The notes below the pieces were generated by a model. It was not told the origin of the DNA. It searched no databases and worked only from the letters and a program-made list of their open reading frames with translations. Position numbers and translations under genes: made by a program. A stretch of DNA of 7,599 nucleotides from an uncultured Collinsella sp. (GTDB lineage: Bacteria; Actinomycetota; Coriobacteriia; Coriobacteriales; Coriobacteriaceae): assembly GCA_900551655.1 (NCBI GenBank), contig URWM01000069.1, positions 1 through 7,599 on the forward strand, written 5' to 3'. This document shows positions 1-5,026 of this stretch, one piece after another. Each line of letters begins with the position of its first letter. Position 1 is the first letter of the stretch.

Positions 1-48
1 CGAGATTCCTCTACGTCTCGTGGGCTCGGAGATGTGTATAAGAGACAG
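1..48 (+). other. Nextera i7-side sequencing adapter (artefact)
   Basis: These bases are not genomic. Positions 1-6 match the end of the Illumina P7 oligo, 7-14 read TCCTCTAC, which I recognise as the Nextera N712 index in adapter orientation, 15-29 are the read-2 stub and 30-48 are the 19-bp Tn5 mosaic end. Reading frames crossing this stretch give typical adapter-contamination peptides (MGSEMCIRDS on plus, VSYTHLRAHET on minus). Confidence 0.98.
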
Positions 49-665
49 CAATCGTGCTGGCGATAGATGTCCATGGCGCGCTCGATTTCGTCGCGCTCCC
101 ATACGCGCCCGCAGGGATTGTGCGGCGAGCAGAACACCGCAGCATGGATGTGGTCTTGGACGAGCTTGCACTCCATGTCCTCAAAGTCCATGCGCCACAC
201 GCCCTGGTCGTCGAGTTTAAGCGGGCTGTGGACAATGCGATAGCCCGCGGCCTCGATGGACTTGGTAAAGCCGATGTAGGTGGGGCTGTGGACCAGCACC
301 GCATCGCCCGGCTGAACATACGCACGCAGCGTCGACACGGCACCGCCCAGCACGCCGTTTTCGTAGCCGATATGTTCAGGGCGCAGGCCCTCGACGCCAT
401 TGCGGCGACTCTGCCATTCGATGATGCGGTCAAAGTACTCGGGGCGCGGATTGAAATAGCCAAACATGGGGTGCTGGGCGCGCTGAATGATGTACTCCTG
501 GACCGTGGGCACCGTGGCAAAATTCATGTCGGCCACCCACATGGGAATGCGGTCGAAGCCCTCGTCGGGTGCGTTCGGAGCCATACCGGGGATCTCACCC
601 CAAGAGTCAACGGCGATGGAGTCCATGCCGTGGCGGTCGATAAGCGAGCTAAAGTCGTATTTCAT
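49..665 (-). CDS. MalY/PatB-family PLP aminotransferase / cystathionine beta-lyase, N-terminal part
   Basis: This is the N-terminal 205 codons of a fold-type I PLP enzyme. MalY/PatB proteins are C-S lyases that cleave cystathionine or cysteine conjugates and resemble class I/II aminotransferases in the cytoplasm. Family marks visible are MKYDF at the start, PMWVADMNF (41-49), FGYFNP (68-73), ENGVLGGAV (102-110), HSPTYIGF (126-133) and the cofactor-site motif CSPHNPCGRVW (179-189). The family is about 390 residues, so roughly half is missing, including the PLP-binding lysine, because the contig ends in adapter. I chose the ATG at 665 because GGGAG lies 6 nt upstream and MKYDF is the usual family N-terminus; an in-frame ATG at 734 has no Shine-Dalgarno. 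It lies 111 nt downstream of trmO on the same strand. Substrate cannot be told from the sequence. Confidence 0.9.
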
Positions 666-673
666 GCTGAACT

Positions 674-722
674 CCCGTGCAAAGTGATTGTTTTGGTAGG
701 CGTTATTGTCCACCAGCACGGG
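674..722 (-). promoter_or_regulatory. Possible leader hairpin covering the lyase RBS
   Basis: On the minus strand CCCGTGC (722-716) can pair with GCACGGG (680-674) across a 35-nt loop. The downstream arm includes the GGG of the GGGAG Shine-Dalgarno of the MalY/PatB gene, so pairing would hide the ribosome site. It is only a 7-bp stem and could be chance. I saw no convincing promoter in the 666-776 gap, so the gene may be read from the trmO transcript. Confidence 0.2.
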
Positions 723-776
723 CGATTTTGGCATGGGGTTTGGCGCTTAATTTGACGGGTGCAGACGAATGGCTGG

Positions 777-1523
777 CTAGTCTTGCGCGTCGTTGACGGC
801 GACCACGGTTAGCTGGGTTTTATCGACCGTAAAAGATATGTCGAGCCCGGCAAAGGCCAGGTGATAGACGCGGTTTGGCTCGTACTTGCTGCCTGCGCGG
901 CGCGGGTCTTGGCGAAGGACCTCGACCAAGCCGGGGAGCTTTGCGGGCGAGACCATATCCTGCAGCGCCTGCGGAAACTCAACATCGAGCTCTTGCCACG
1001 GAGCATCCTCAATCCAGCCGCCCGTTGCATCCGGGTGGCAGTCCGCAAACGGAATGTAGGGCTTAATGTCGTAGATGGGCGTGCCGTCGCGCAGGTCGGC
1101 CCCCAACACATGGATGATGGGACCATCGTCGGTAAGCTCCACGCGGTCGAGCTTGACGCAGGTGAGCCCAATGGGATTAGGGCGAAACGGACTGCGCGTG
1201 GCAAACACGCCCACACGCTCGGCTCCGCCCAGACGCGGCGGACGCACGGTTTTCGACCATTTTGCGTTGGTGCCGGACCTGTCCTGCGTTTTGGCATCGG
1301 CGGCAATATCCTTAGCCGTGCCGCCGGGCGTGCCGTTTTCGAAGCGCCAGAGCAGCCATAGGTGAGAGAAGGAGTCCAGACCCTCAACCGCTGCGTTGGA
1401 GGCAAATTCCGGCTCAAAAACGATGCGTCCCTGCAGGTGAGGCGCCAAAAAGCTGTTGCGCGGGATGCCGAACTTCTGCGGCAGGTCGGTATGTATGTGT
1501 GCGATAGGTTCCATGTCGGTCAT
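777..1523 (-). CDS. trmO: tRNA (adenine(37)-N6)-methyltransferase TrmO (YaeB/TsaA family)
   Basis: TrmO uses S-adenosylmethionine to N6-methylate t6A at position 37 of tRNA-Thr(GGU), next to the anticodon. The 248-residue product shows the family signatures in order: KFGIPR (17-22), FSHLWLLW (52-59), RPPRLGG (94-100), VGVFATRSPFRPNPIGL (104-120), DGTPIYDIKPYIPFAD (146-161) and QDPRR (205-209). Length is close to E. coli TrmO (about 235); the excess is mainly an insert around residues 63-92 before RPPRLGG. The ATG at 1523 gives MTDMEPIAHI; a second ATG at 1514 gives MEPIAHI and fits the family equally well. Neither has a Shine-Dalgarno. An open frame continues far upstream but is antisense to the divergent regulator and is not coding. 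Divergent from the XRE/TipAS gene with a 132-nt gap. Confidence 0.93.
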   Translation of the reverse strand: MTDMEPIAHIHTDLPQKFGIPRNSFLAPHLQGRIVFEPEFASNAAVEGLDSFSHLWLLWRFENGTPGGTAKDIAADAKTQDRSGTNAKWSKTVRPPRLGGAERVGVFATRSPFRPNPIGLTCVKLDRVELTDDGPIIHVLGADLRDGTPIYDIKPYIPFADCHPDATGGWIEDAPWQELDVEFPQALQDMVSPAKLPGLVEVLRQDPRRAGSKYEPNRVYHLAFAGLDISFTVDKTQLTVVAVNDAQD

Positions 1524-1527
1524 TGTA
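1522..1527 (-). promoter_or_regulatory. Candidate -10 box (TACAAT) for leaderless trmO
   Basis: TACAAT on the minus strand matches 5 of 6 bases of the sigma-70 -10 consensus. It lies about 8 nt before the ATG at 1514, so transcription could begin at or next to that codon, giving a leaderless mRNA. This would explain the absent Shine-Dalgarno, and leaderless mRNAs are common in Actinomycetota. It overlaps the alternative ATG at 1523, and I see no good -35, so this is tentative. Confidence 0.25.
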
Positions 1528-1581
1528 CGGCATGGAGGTGTGGGACGTTGCGCGCAATTCTTCGCCGCGGTCCCCCGTCGT

Positions 1582-1596
1582 GCAACCAACGGTTGC
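1582..1596. promoter_or_regulatory. Candidate operator GCAACC-AAC-GGTTGC
   Basis: Perfect 6-bp inverted repeat with a 3-bp centre in the trmO/regulator divergent gap. It ends immediately before the -35 of the proposed promoter for the XRE gene, a usual place for an autoregulatory XRE operator. Binding is inference. Confidence 0.35.
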
Positions 1597-1625
1597 TTGG
1601 AAGGGCACCTGCTGCCGCGTATGCT
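1597..1625 (+). promoter_or_regulatory. Candidate sigma-70 promoter of the XRE/TipAS gene
   Basis: TTGGAA (1597-1602, 4/6 to the -35 consensus) and TATGCT (1620-1625, 4/6 to the -10) are separated by exactly 17 bp. Transcription would start near 1632 and leave a leader of about 24 nt containing AAAGGAG at 1644-1650, 5 nt before the ATG. Confidence 0.4.
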
Positions 1626-1655
1626 TAAGCCATCAACCAGCAGAAAGGAGCCGCT

Positions 1656-2483
1656 ATGGCCTTTGCAGAAAAGCTCATCGCCGTCCGTCGCGCCCATCAC
1701 CTTACCCAGGAGCAGCTCGCCGCCAAGCTCTTCGTCACACGCCAGGCCATCAGCCGTTGGGAACGCGGCGAGGTCACCCCGGGCATCGACATGATGAAGC
1801 TCATTGCAGCCGTAACCGGAGAACCGCTGTCCCACCTGCTCGAAATGCCTGAGCACTATTGCCAGAGCTGCGGCATGATACTCACGCCCGACGACTGCGG
1901 CACCGATGCTGCGGGCACCGCGACCGACCATTACTGCAAGTGGTGCTACGACCACGGCAAGTACACCTACGAGACCACGATGGAGGCGATGATCGAGGAC
2001 TGTGCCCCACGGCTGGCGCAAAACACCGGCATGTCGCTCGACGAAGCCGTCTCGCTCATGGGCGCCGTCCTGCCGCAACTGGAGCGCTGGCGTACCGTGC
2101 AGGAAAACGAGGAGCGCTACGGCGACGAAGCCCGGAAGCGCTACGGCGACGAGGCGATCGACGCAGCAAACGAAGCACTGCTGGACATGGACCCCGAGAC
2201 ATGGAACGACATGAAGGAACTTGAACGCGCTATTCTGGGTCAACTCTCGATTGCCATGGGCGACGGCGACCCAAAGAGCAACGAAGCCCGCAAGCTTGTC
2301 GCAATGCACCGTCGATGGATTGGCCTTAACTGGGGGCACGAACCTCAAGACGAAGCATACCTAGGCCTCGCCCACGGCTATCTTGCCGATCAGCGCTTTA
2401 TCGACTACTATGACAAGCCCTGCGGCACCGGAGCCACGGCTTTTCTGGTCCAGGCAATCGAGTCGTCGTCGGCTCACGCATAG
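1656..2483 (+). CDS. XRE-family regulator with zinc ribbon and C-terminal TipAS domain
   Basis: A 275-residue protein in three parts. Residues 4-62 are an XRE/HTH_3 DNA-binding domain (LTQEQLAAKL, then RQAISRWERGEVTPG as recognition helix). Residues 68-146 are a zinc ribbon of the Zn_ribbon_2 type: CxxC at C69/C72, CxxC at C94/C97, then KYTYETTMEAMIEDCA and the LPQLERW tail. Residues 147-270 match TipAS, the antibiotic-recognition domain of TipA-like regulators: RYGDEA, HRRWIGLNW (218-226), YLGLAHGYLADQRFIDYYDK (235-254) and GATAFLVQAI. TipAS usually follows a MerR domain and binds thiopeptides or other drugs, so a cytoplasmic ligand-sensing or drug-sequestering repressor is likely. The only Cys in the TipAS part is C256. 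RYGDEA occurs twice (154-159, 162-167), encoded by a near-exact DNA repeat. AAAGGAG 5 nt upstream fixes the start. Ligand and targets unknown. Confidence 0.88.
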   Translation: MAFAEKLIAVRRAHHLTQEQLAAKLFVTRQAISRWERGEVTPGIDMMKLIAAVTGEPLSHLLEMPEHYCQSCGMILTPDDCGTDAAGTATDHYCKWCYDHGKYTYETTMEAMIEDCAPRLAQNTGMSLDEAVSLMGAVLPQLERWRTVQENEERYGDEARKRYGDEAIDAANEALLDMDPETWNDMKELERAILGQLSIAMGDGDPKSNEARKLVAMHRRWIGLNWGHEPQDEAYLGLAHGYLADQRFIDYYDKPCGTGATAFLVQAIESSSAHA

Positions 2484-2534
2484 ACCGCAGCGGCTTTGGG
2501 TATTTCAATCGAAACCTCAACCGATTGGAGACCC

Positions 2535-2780
2535 ATGGCTACTGATCACGAGCTCGTGCTCTACGTTATGACCGGCTGTCCGTATTGCATAAAGGTCAAG
2601 CGCTTTTTGGCCGATAGCAGCGTGACCATTCCCGAACGCAATATCTCGACCGATACCGAAGCCGAGCAGACACTCATCGCCGTCGGCGGAAAACGCCAGG
2701 TTCCCTGCTTGTTCATCGACGGCAAGCCGCTCTACGAGTCAAGCGACATCATCGCATGGGTGCAGGAGAATCTGCTCTAG
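2535..2780 (+). CDS. Glutaredoxin-like thiol-disulfide oxidoreductase (CPYC)
   Basis: An 81-residue thioredoxin-fold protein, normal glutaredoxin/NrdH size. It has the redox motif TGCPYC (13-18; C15 and C18), the loop QVPCLFIDG with the family cis-proline P57, and the C-terminal SSDIIAWVQENL helix (69-80) containing the S-D pair that contacts the thiol substrate in glutaredoxins. No signal peptide, so cytoplasmic: it would reduce protein disulfides or mixed disulfides. The ATG at 2535 is preferred because GGAG (2527-2530) sits 4 nt upstream and MATDHELVLY begins directly on the first beta strand; an in-frame ATG at 2496 would add 13 residues without a family match. It starts 51 nt after the XRE/TipAS gene and may share its transcript. 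Whether the electron donor is glutathione, mycothiol or thioredoxin reductase cannot be read here. Confidence 0.9.
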   Translation: MATDHELVLYVMTGCPYCIKVKRFLADSSVTIPERNISTDTEAEQTLIAVGGKRQVPCLFIDGKPLYESSDIIAWVQENLL

Positions 2781-2819
2781 TGCGCACACTCTGTCCGTCC
2801 AGGGACCCAGCCCATACGG

Positions 2820-2891
2820 CCCAAACATGTACACCAGCATCCAAAGTCGACATTTTTCGACATCTTTGGATGCTGGTGTACAGCTTTTGGG
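2820..2891. repeat. Hairpin repeat A, copy 1
   Basis: A perfect 19-bp stem pairs TGTACACCAGCATCCAAAG (2828-2846) with CTTTGGATGCTGGTGTACA (2864-2882). The 17-nt loop is itself a direct repeat, TCGACAT-TTT-TCGACAT. After a small internal loop, an outer 6-bp stem pairs CCCAAA (2820-2825) with TTTGGG (2886-2891). A second copy lies at 3896-3965 in the same orientation with an identical loop. It sits 39 nt after the glutaredoxin stop and could end that transcript, but there is no T-run directly after the stem. It looks like a REP/MITE-like intergenic element. Confidence 0.9.
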
Positions 2892-2910
2892 TAGTCATGG
2901 ACGCTCTTAG
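2892..2910 (+). repeat. TAGTC element B, copy 1 (partial)
   Basis: TAGTCATGGACGCTCTTAG resembles the beginning of element B copy 3 (TAGTCGTTGGGGACGCACTTA) and follows hairpin copy A1 in the same order as copy 3 follows A2. No right arm is found nearby, so it appears truncated or decayed. Confidence 0.45.
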
Positions 2911-3001
2911 CCGGCTAATTGTTTGAGGCGACCTTTGGATTATGGCTGTTTGACGCCTCTGGAAAGGTTTCCGAGAGGGCTGTGGTCAAAAAAAGGCAAA
3001 T

Positions 3002-3247
3002 ATGAGTACTGCTACTTGTTTAGTAACAGCGATTTTAATCATTTCAGGGATCATTCAACGCCCCAAGCGTCCGCAGACGGCGTTATTTCTCCCCATATGT
3101 TCAATAAAAGAGAAGCCTAATGGTATTAAATCTCATCAGGGACCTTTTTTTGAAGAAGATAAATGCAACCACAATGGCAACAGTACTCATATTTGCCTTT
3201 TTTGCACACTGCCCTCCAGAATAGTCGTTAGGGACGACTCAAAATAG
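3002..3247 (+). CDS. Doubtful small ORF with N-terminal hydrophobic segment
   Basis: I do not recognise this 81-codon frame. It begins MSTATCLVTAILIISGI, which could be one membrane segment, followed by basic residues QRPKRP; the rest is unstructured in appearance. AAAGG ends 5 nt before the ATG. Against it: no family resemblance, codon use unlike the neighbours, and the last codons (VVRDDSK, stop) run into the TAGTCGTTAGGGACG repeat. It may be a chance frame or the remnant of a small membrane peptide gene. Confidence 0.15.
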   Translation: MSTATCLVTAILIISGIIQRPKRPQTALFLPICSIKEKPNGIKSHQGPFFEEDKCNHNGNSTHICLFCTLPSRIVVRDDSK

Positions 3248-3310
3248 CAATTCCGGCACTTAGACGCTCTCTTCTTGAATGATTAGTTGTTAAAGAACAC
3301 TCAGCGACTA
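3222..3310 (+). repeat. TAGTC element B, copy 2 (degenerate)
   Basis: Left arm TAGTCGTTAGGGACG (3222-3236) differs by one base from copy 3. The right part reads ATGATTAGTTGTTAAAGAAC then ACTCAGCGACTA, aligned to ATGAGTAGTCGTTAAAGAAC and the CGACTA end of copy 3. The centre is longer by about 35 bases and the right arm no longer matches the left, so the inverted repeat is decayed. Confidence 0.6.
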
Positions 3311-3314
3311 CTCC

Positions 3315-3341
3315 AATTCGCGACACACTGTGTCGCGAATT
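3315..3341. repeat. Perfect 27-bp palindrome
   Basis: AATTCGCGACACA (3315-3327) and TGTGTCGCGAATT (3329-3341) are exact inverted repeats around a single C at 3328. The almost absent spacer suits a dimeric protein binding site on DNA better than an RNA hairpin, although a shorter stem with a 7-nt loop could form. It begins 4 nt after element B copy 2 and about 275 nt before the RHH gene. No partner copy in this window. Confidence 0.85.
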
Positions 3342-3532
3342 AAGCTGGTCCCACTATCGAAGACCGGTGAGAGCTCCTGCCCAGAATCTCGATAGCTTAA
3401 TAAAGCACTCCCCTCCGGAAGTTCAATGAGCATCCAAATTCCAGGCTGAAAAGCAAAGGAGTATCGAAGCCGTCAATGCTCATTTCCTATCGAACACGCG
3501 GGTCAAAACAAGCAAATTAGCCTGATAAACTG

Positions 3533-3564
3533 TTTGTATTTTTGTCTACAAAACTGTATACAAA
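3533..3564 (+). promoter_or_regulatory. Promoter with overlapping palindromic operators for the RHH gene
   Basis: TTGTAT (3534-3539) and TATACA (3557-3562) form a candidate -35/-10 pair with a 17-bp spacer. Between and over them lie TTTTGT-CT-ACAAAA (3540-3553), TGTATACA (3555-3562) and an outer pair TTTGTAT (3533-3539) / ATACAAA (3558-3564). TGTNNACA occurs twice. Ribbon-helix-helix antitoxins usually repress their own promoter through short palindromes, so this is a reasonable autoregulatory operator. Confidence 0.45.
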
Positions 3565-3616
3565 AAGAGTATCCGTTGACCTGTGCTCGACATTATGCCG
3601 ATCGATAGGAGGCGCT

Positions 3617-3883
3617 ATGGACGCTAAGCAACTCGAAAAGATGATCGGATTTGCCCCCGGAGAGTTGGAAAAGGCCGCGGAGGCATACGAAAAAGATGAG
3701 TGGCCGAAGGGTCGCACCATCAAGCTGGGAAGGCCGTCGATCTCTGATGAGCCAAGCGTTGTTTTATCGGCACGTGTGGGTGAATCGGTTCTTGAGGCGT
3801 TTGACGCAAAGGCAAAGCGTCATGGGCAGACACGCACAGAGCGGCTCAGGGAGCTCATTACCCTTGACGCAAGGATTGCCTAG
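3617..3883 (+). CDS. Ribbon-helix-helix antitoxin-like protein, apparently orphan
   Basis: An 88-residue acidic/basic protein. The C-terminal half reads SVVLSARVGESVLEAFDAKA then KRHGQTRTERLRELITLDARIA (about 47-88), which fits a beta strand followed by two helices of the RHH/MetJ-Arc fold. The N-terminal part has a helical, charged segment (GELEKAAEAYEKDEWPKG, 15-32) and a GRPSIS linker (38-43) common in actinobacterial RHH antitoxins. Such proteins bind DNA as dimers and often neutralise a toxin through the non-RHH end. The start at 3617 is set by AGGAGG 4 nt upstream; the frame is open further upstream but without a start supported by a ribosome site. No toxin gene lies upstream or downstream: the next feature is hairpin copy A2. 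It could be a solitary regulator or the survivor of a broken toxin-antitoxin pair. Confidence 0.7.
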   Translation: MDAKQLEKMIGFAPGELEKAAEAYEKDEWPKGRTIKLGRPSISDEPSVVLSARVGESVLEAFDAKAKRHGQTRTERLRELITLDARIA

Positions 3884-3895
3884 TCCCCCGCCGAA

Positions 3896-3965
3896 CCCAA
3901 ACGTGTATGTCAGCATCCAAAGTCGACATTTTTCGACATCTTTGGGTGCTGACGTACAGCTTTTG
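3896..3965. repeat. Hairpin repeat A, copy 2
   Basis: TGTATGTCAGCATCCAAAG (3904-3922) pairs with CTTTGGGTGCTGACGTACA (3940-3958) over all 19 positions, two of them G-U. The 17-nt loop is identical to copy 1. Relative to copy 1, stem position 6 changed A-T to G-C and position 7 C-G to T-A, while positions 5 and 13 became wobble pairs. The outer stem is shorter (CAAA 3898-3901 with TTTG 3962-3965). It begins 13 nt after the RHH gene stop. Confidence 0.9.
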
Positions 3966-3970
3966 CAACA

Positions 3971-4026
3971 TAGTCGTTGGGGACGCACTTAAATGAGTAG
4001 TCGTTAAAGAACGTCCCCAACGACTA
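3971..4026. repeat. TAGTC element B, copy 3 (intact inverted repeat)
   Basis: TAGTCGTTGGGGACG (3971-3985) and CGTCCCCAACGACTA (4012-4026) are a perfect 15-bp inverted repeat with a 26-nt loop. The loop holds another TAGTCGTT (3998-4005). The element ends 1 nt before the dus stop codon, so in the minus-strand transcript it forms a stem directly after translation ends and may act as a 3' stabiliser or terminator, though no T-run follows. Confidence 0.88.
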
Positions 4027-4027
4027 A

Positions 4028-4987
4028 CTAGCCGTGAAAGCGGGCTATGGGCGCAAGTGGCTGTTCGCGAAAGACGCGCTCGACGGCGGCGCGGTATTCG
4101 TCGACCTTTTTGGTCTTGCGCACGATCTTGTGAACGTTAGCGGGATCGGCGAAGGCGCATTTGGCGTAGAACCACCACTCCTTCATGCGAAAGACCGCAT
4201 TGCCGCCAATCTCTTCCGCATATGCCGCAAACAGCGTGTCGTGGAAACGCTGCAGCTCAGCAGCCGTGGCAGTAGGGCCGCCCTTAACCATGCGAGCCAG
4301 CGCGGGGTTCGCAAGCAAGCCGCGCCCCAACATTACGTGACGCGTTCCGGGATAGGCCTCCACCAGCGCATCCATCTCCTCAAGATCAAAGATGTCGCCG
4401 TTGTAGGCCACGGGAAACGGCGCCCGCTCCAGCGTCTCGCCATAAAACTCTTTGCGCGGCGAGCCCGTATAGCGGTCCTTTTGTACGCGCGGATGCACGA
4501 TTAGTTCTGCCAACGGCATGCGGCAATACAGATCGAGCACGCGCTCGTATTCGTCGTCATTCTCCAGCCCCAGCCTGGTCTTTACCGACACCGGCAACGG
4601 CGACCGCTCGCACACATCGCTTAAGAACGCCTCGAGCTCGTCGAGATTGCGCAAGAAACCCGAGCCCTTGCCCTTGGCAACAACTGTACCCGAGGGGCAG
4701 CCAAGGTTGAGATTGACCTCGCGGTAGCCCATGTCAGCGAGCACCTGTGCCGCCCACACAAACTCGTCCGCGTTCTTAGACATCAGCTGAGGCACTACGT
4801 TGAGCCCCTGGTTATTGGCAGGATCGATCTCCTTAAACGCCTTGCCGCCAAAGCGGTTTCCCACCCGCGGCGGCGGCAAAAACGGCGTGTAATAGCAATC
4901 AAGCGCACCGAAGCACTCCGCATGCACGCGACGGAACACATGCCCGGTAATCCCCTCCATAGGGGCCAGCGATAAATACATCAACAT
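4028..4987 (-). CDS. dus: tRNA-dihydrouridine synthase (Dus family)
   Basis: Dus enzymes use FMN and NADPH to reduce uridines in the tRNA D-loop to dihydrouridine. The 319-residue protein has the expected TIM-barrel marks: LAPMEGIT (7-14, FMN site), QLMSKN (67-72), NLNLGCPSGTV (92-102) with the catalytic cysteine C97, VSVKTRLG (133-140) with FMN-binding K136, IVHPRVQKDRY (163-173) with H165, YNGDI (195-199) and MLGRGLLANP (219-228). Length is normal for the family, and the C-terminal helical domain is present. The DusA/B/C subclass cannot be set by eye; the APMEG start is closest to DusC/DusB types. The ATG at 4987 has GAGAG 4 nt upstream; an ATG two codons later is an alternative. It lies 39 nt downstream of the LysR gene on the same strand and just before repeat element B. 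Confidence 0.93.
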   Translation of the reverse strand: MLMYLSLAPMEGITGHVFRRVHAECFGALDCYYTPFLPPPRVGNRFGGKAFKEIDPANNQGLNVVPQLMSKNADEFVWAAQVLADMGYREVNLNLGCPSGTVVAKGKGSGFLRNLDELEAFLSDVCERSPLPVSVKTRLGLENDDEYERVLDLYCRMPLAELIVHPRVQKDRYTGSPRKEFYGETLERAPFPVAYNGDIFDLEEMDALVEAYPGTRHVMLGRGLLANPALARMVKGGPTATAAELQRFHDTLFAAYAEEIGGNAVFRMKEWWFYAKCAFADPANVHKIVRKTKKVDEYRAAVERVFREQPLAPIARFHG

Positions 4988-5007
4988 CCACTCTCAGATC
5001 AATGCGG

Positions 5008-5026
5008 CAAAGGGACTGCCCCCTTG
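5008..5026 (-). terminator. Weak hairpin after the LysR stop
   Basis: On the minus strand AAGGG (5025-5021) and CCCTT (5014-5010) form a 5-bp stem with a 6-nt loop, plus a C-G pair beyond a bulge. It abuts the LysR stop at 5027. No U-tract follows, so it may attenuate rather than end transcription into dus. Confidence 0.25.

Larger units (their letters stand above)
2781..3616. other. Gene-poor AT-richer island
   Basis: No convincing protein gene lies in these 836 bases, which are visibly more AT-rich than the flanking genes. They hold hairpin copy A1, two TAGTC elements, a weak small reading frame at 3002-3247, a perfect palindrome at 3315-3341 and the operator-rich promoter of the next gene. 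Lesser inverted repeats are CTATCGA/TCGATAG (3354-3360, 3389-3395) and AATGAGCAT/ATGCTCATT (3425-3433, 3476-3484). No tRNA, rRNA, CRISPR or transposase is visible. The stretch may be a decayed accessory locus. Confidence 0.6.

Noticed and set aside
11..520. Minus-strand frame of 169 codons ending or starting in adapter sequence
   Set aside because: It is out of frame with the real lyase and includes the adapter-derived peptide VSYTHLRAHET.
20..755. Plus-strand frames of 66 and 233 codons over the left end
   Set aside because: They are antisense to the MalY/PatB gene, one starts inside adapter, and neither shows family motifs or an RBS.
2112..2150. Tandem DNA repeat inside the XRE/TipAS gene
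   Set aside because: The doubled RYGDEA is only two units and falls at the linker and first helix of TipAS, where such charged motifs are normal.
1524..2348. Long upstream extension of the trmO frame
   Set aside because: It is antisense to the XRE/TipAS gene, which has clear domains and RBS; TrmO family proteins begin at MEPIAHI.
2828..2882. Rho-independent terminator of the glutaredoxin gene
   Set aside because: The stem is long and strong, but no U-tract follows it and a near copy occurs elsewhere with covariation, so a repeat element is the better primary call; termination as a side effect remains possible.
2923..3120. Small plus-strand frame of 65 codons
   Set aside because: No RBS of note, no family resemblance, overlaps the other weak frame in a region of repeats.
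2828..3958. CRISPR array
   Set aside because: Only two copies of a palindromic repeat more than 1 kb apart, with a gene between and no spacers or cas genes.
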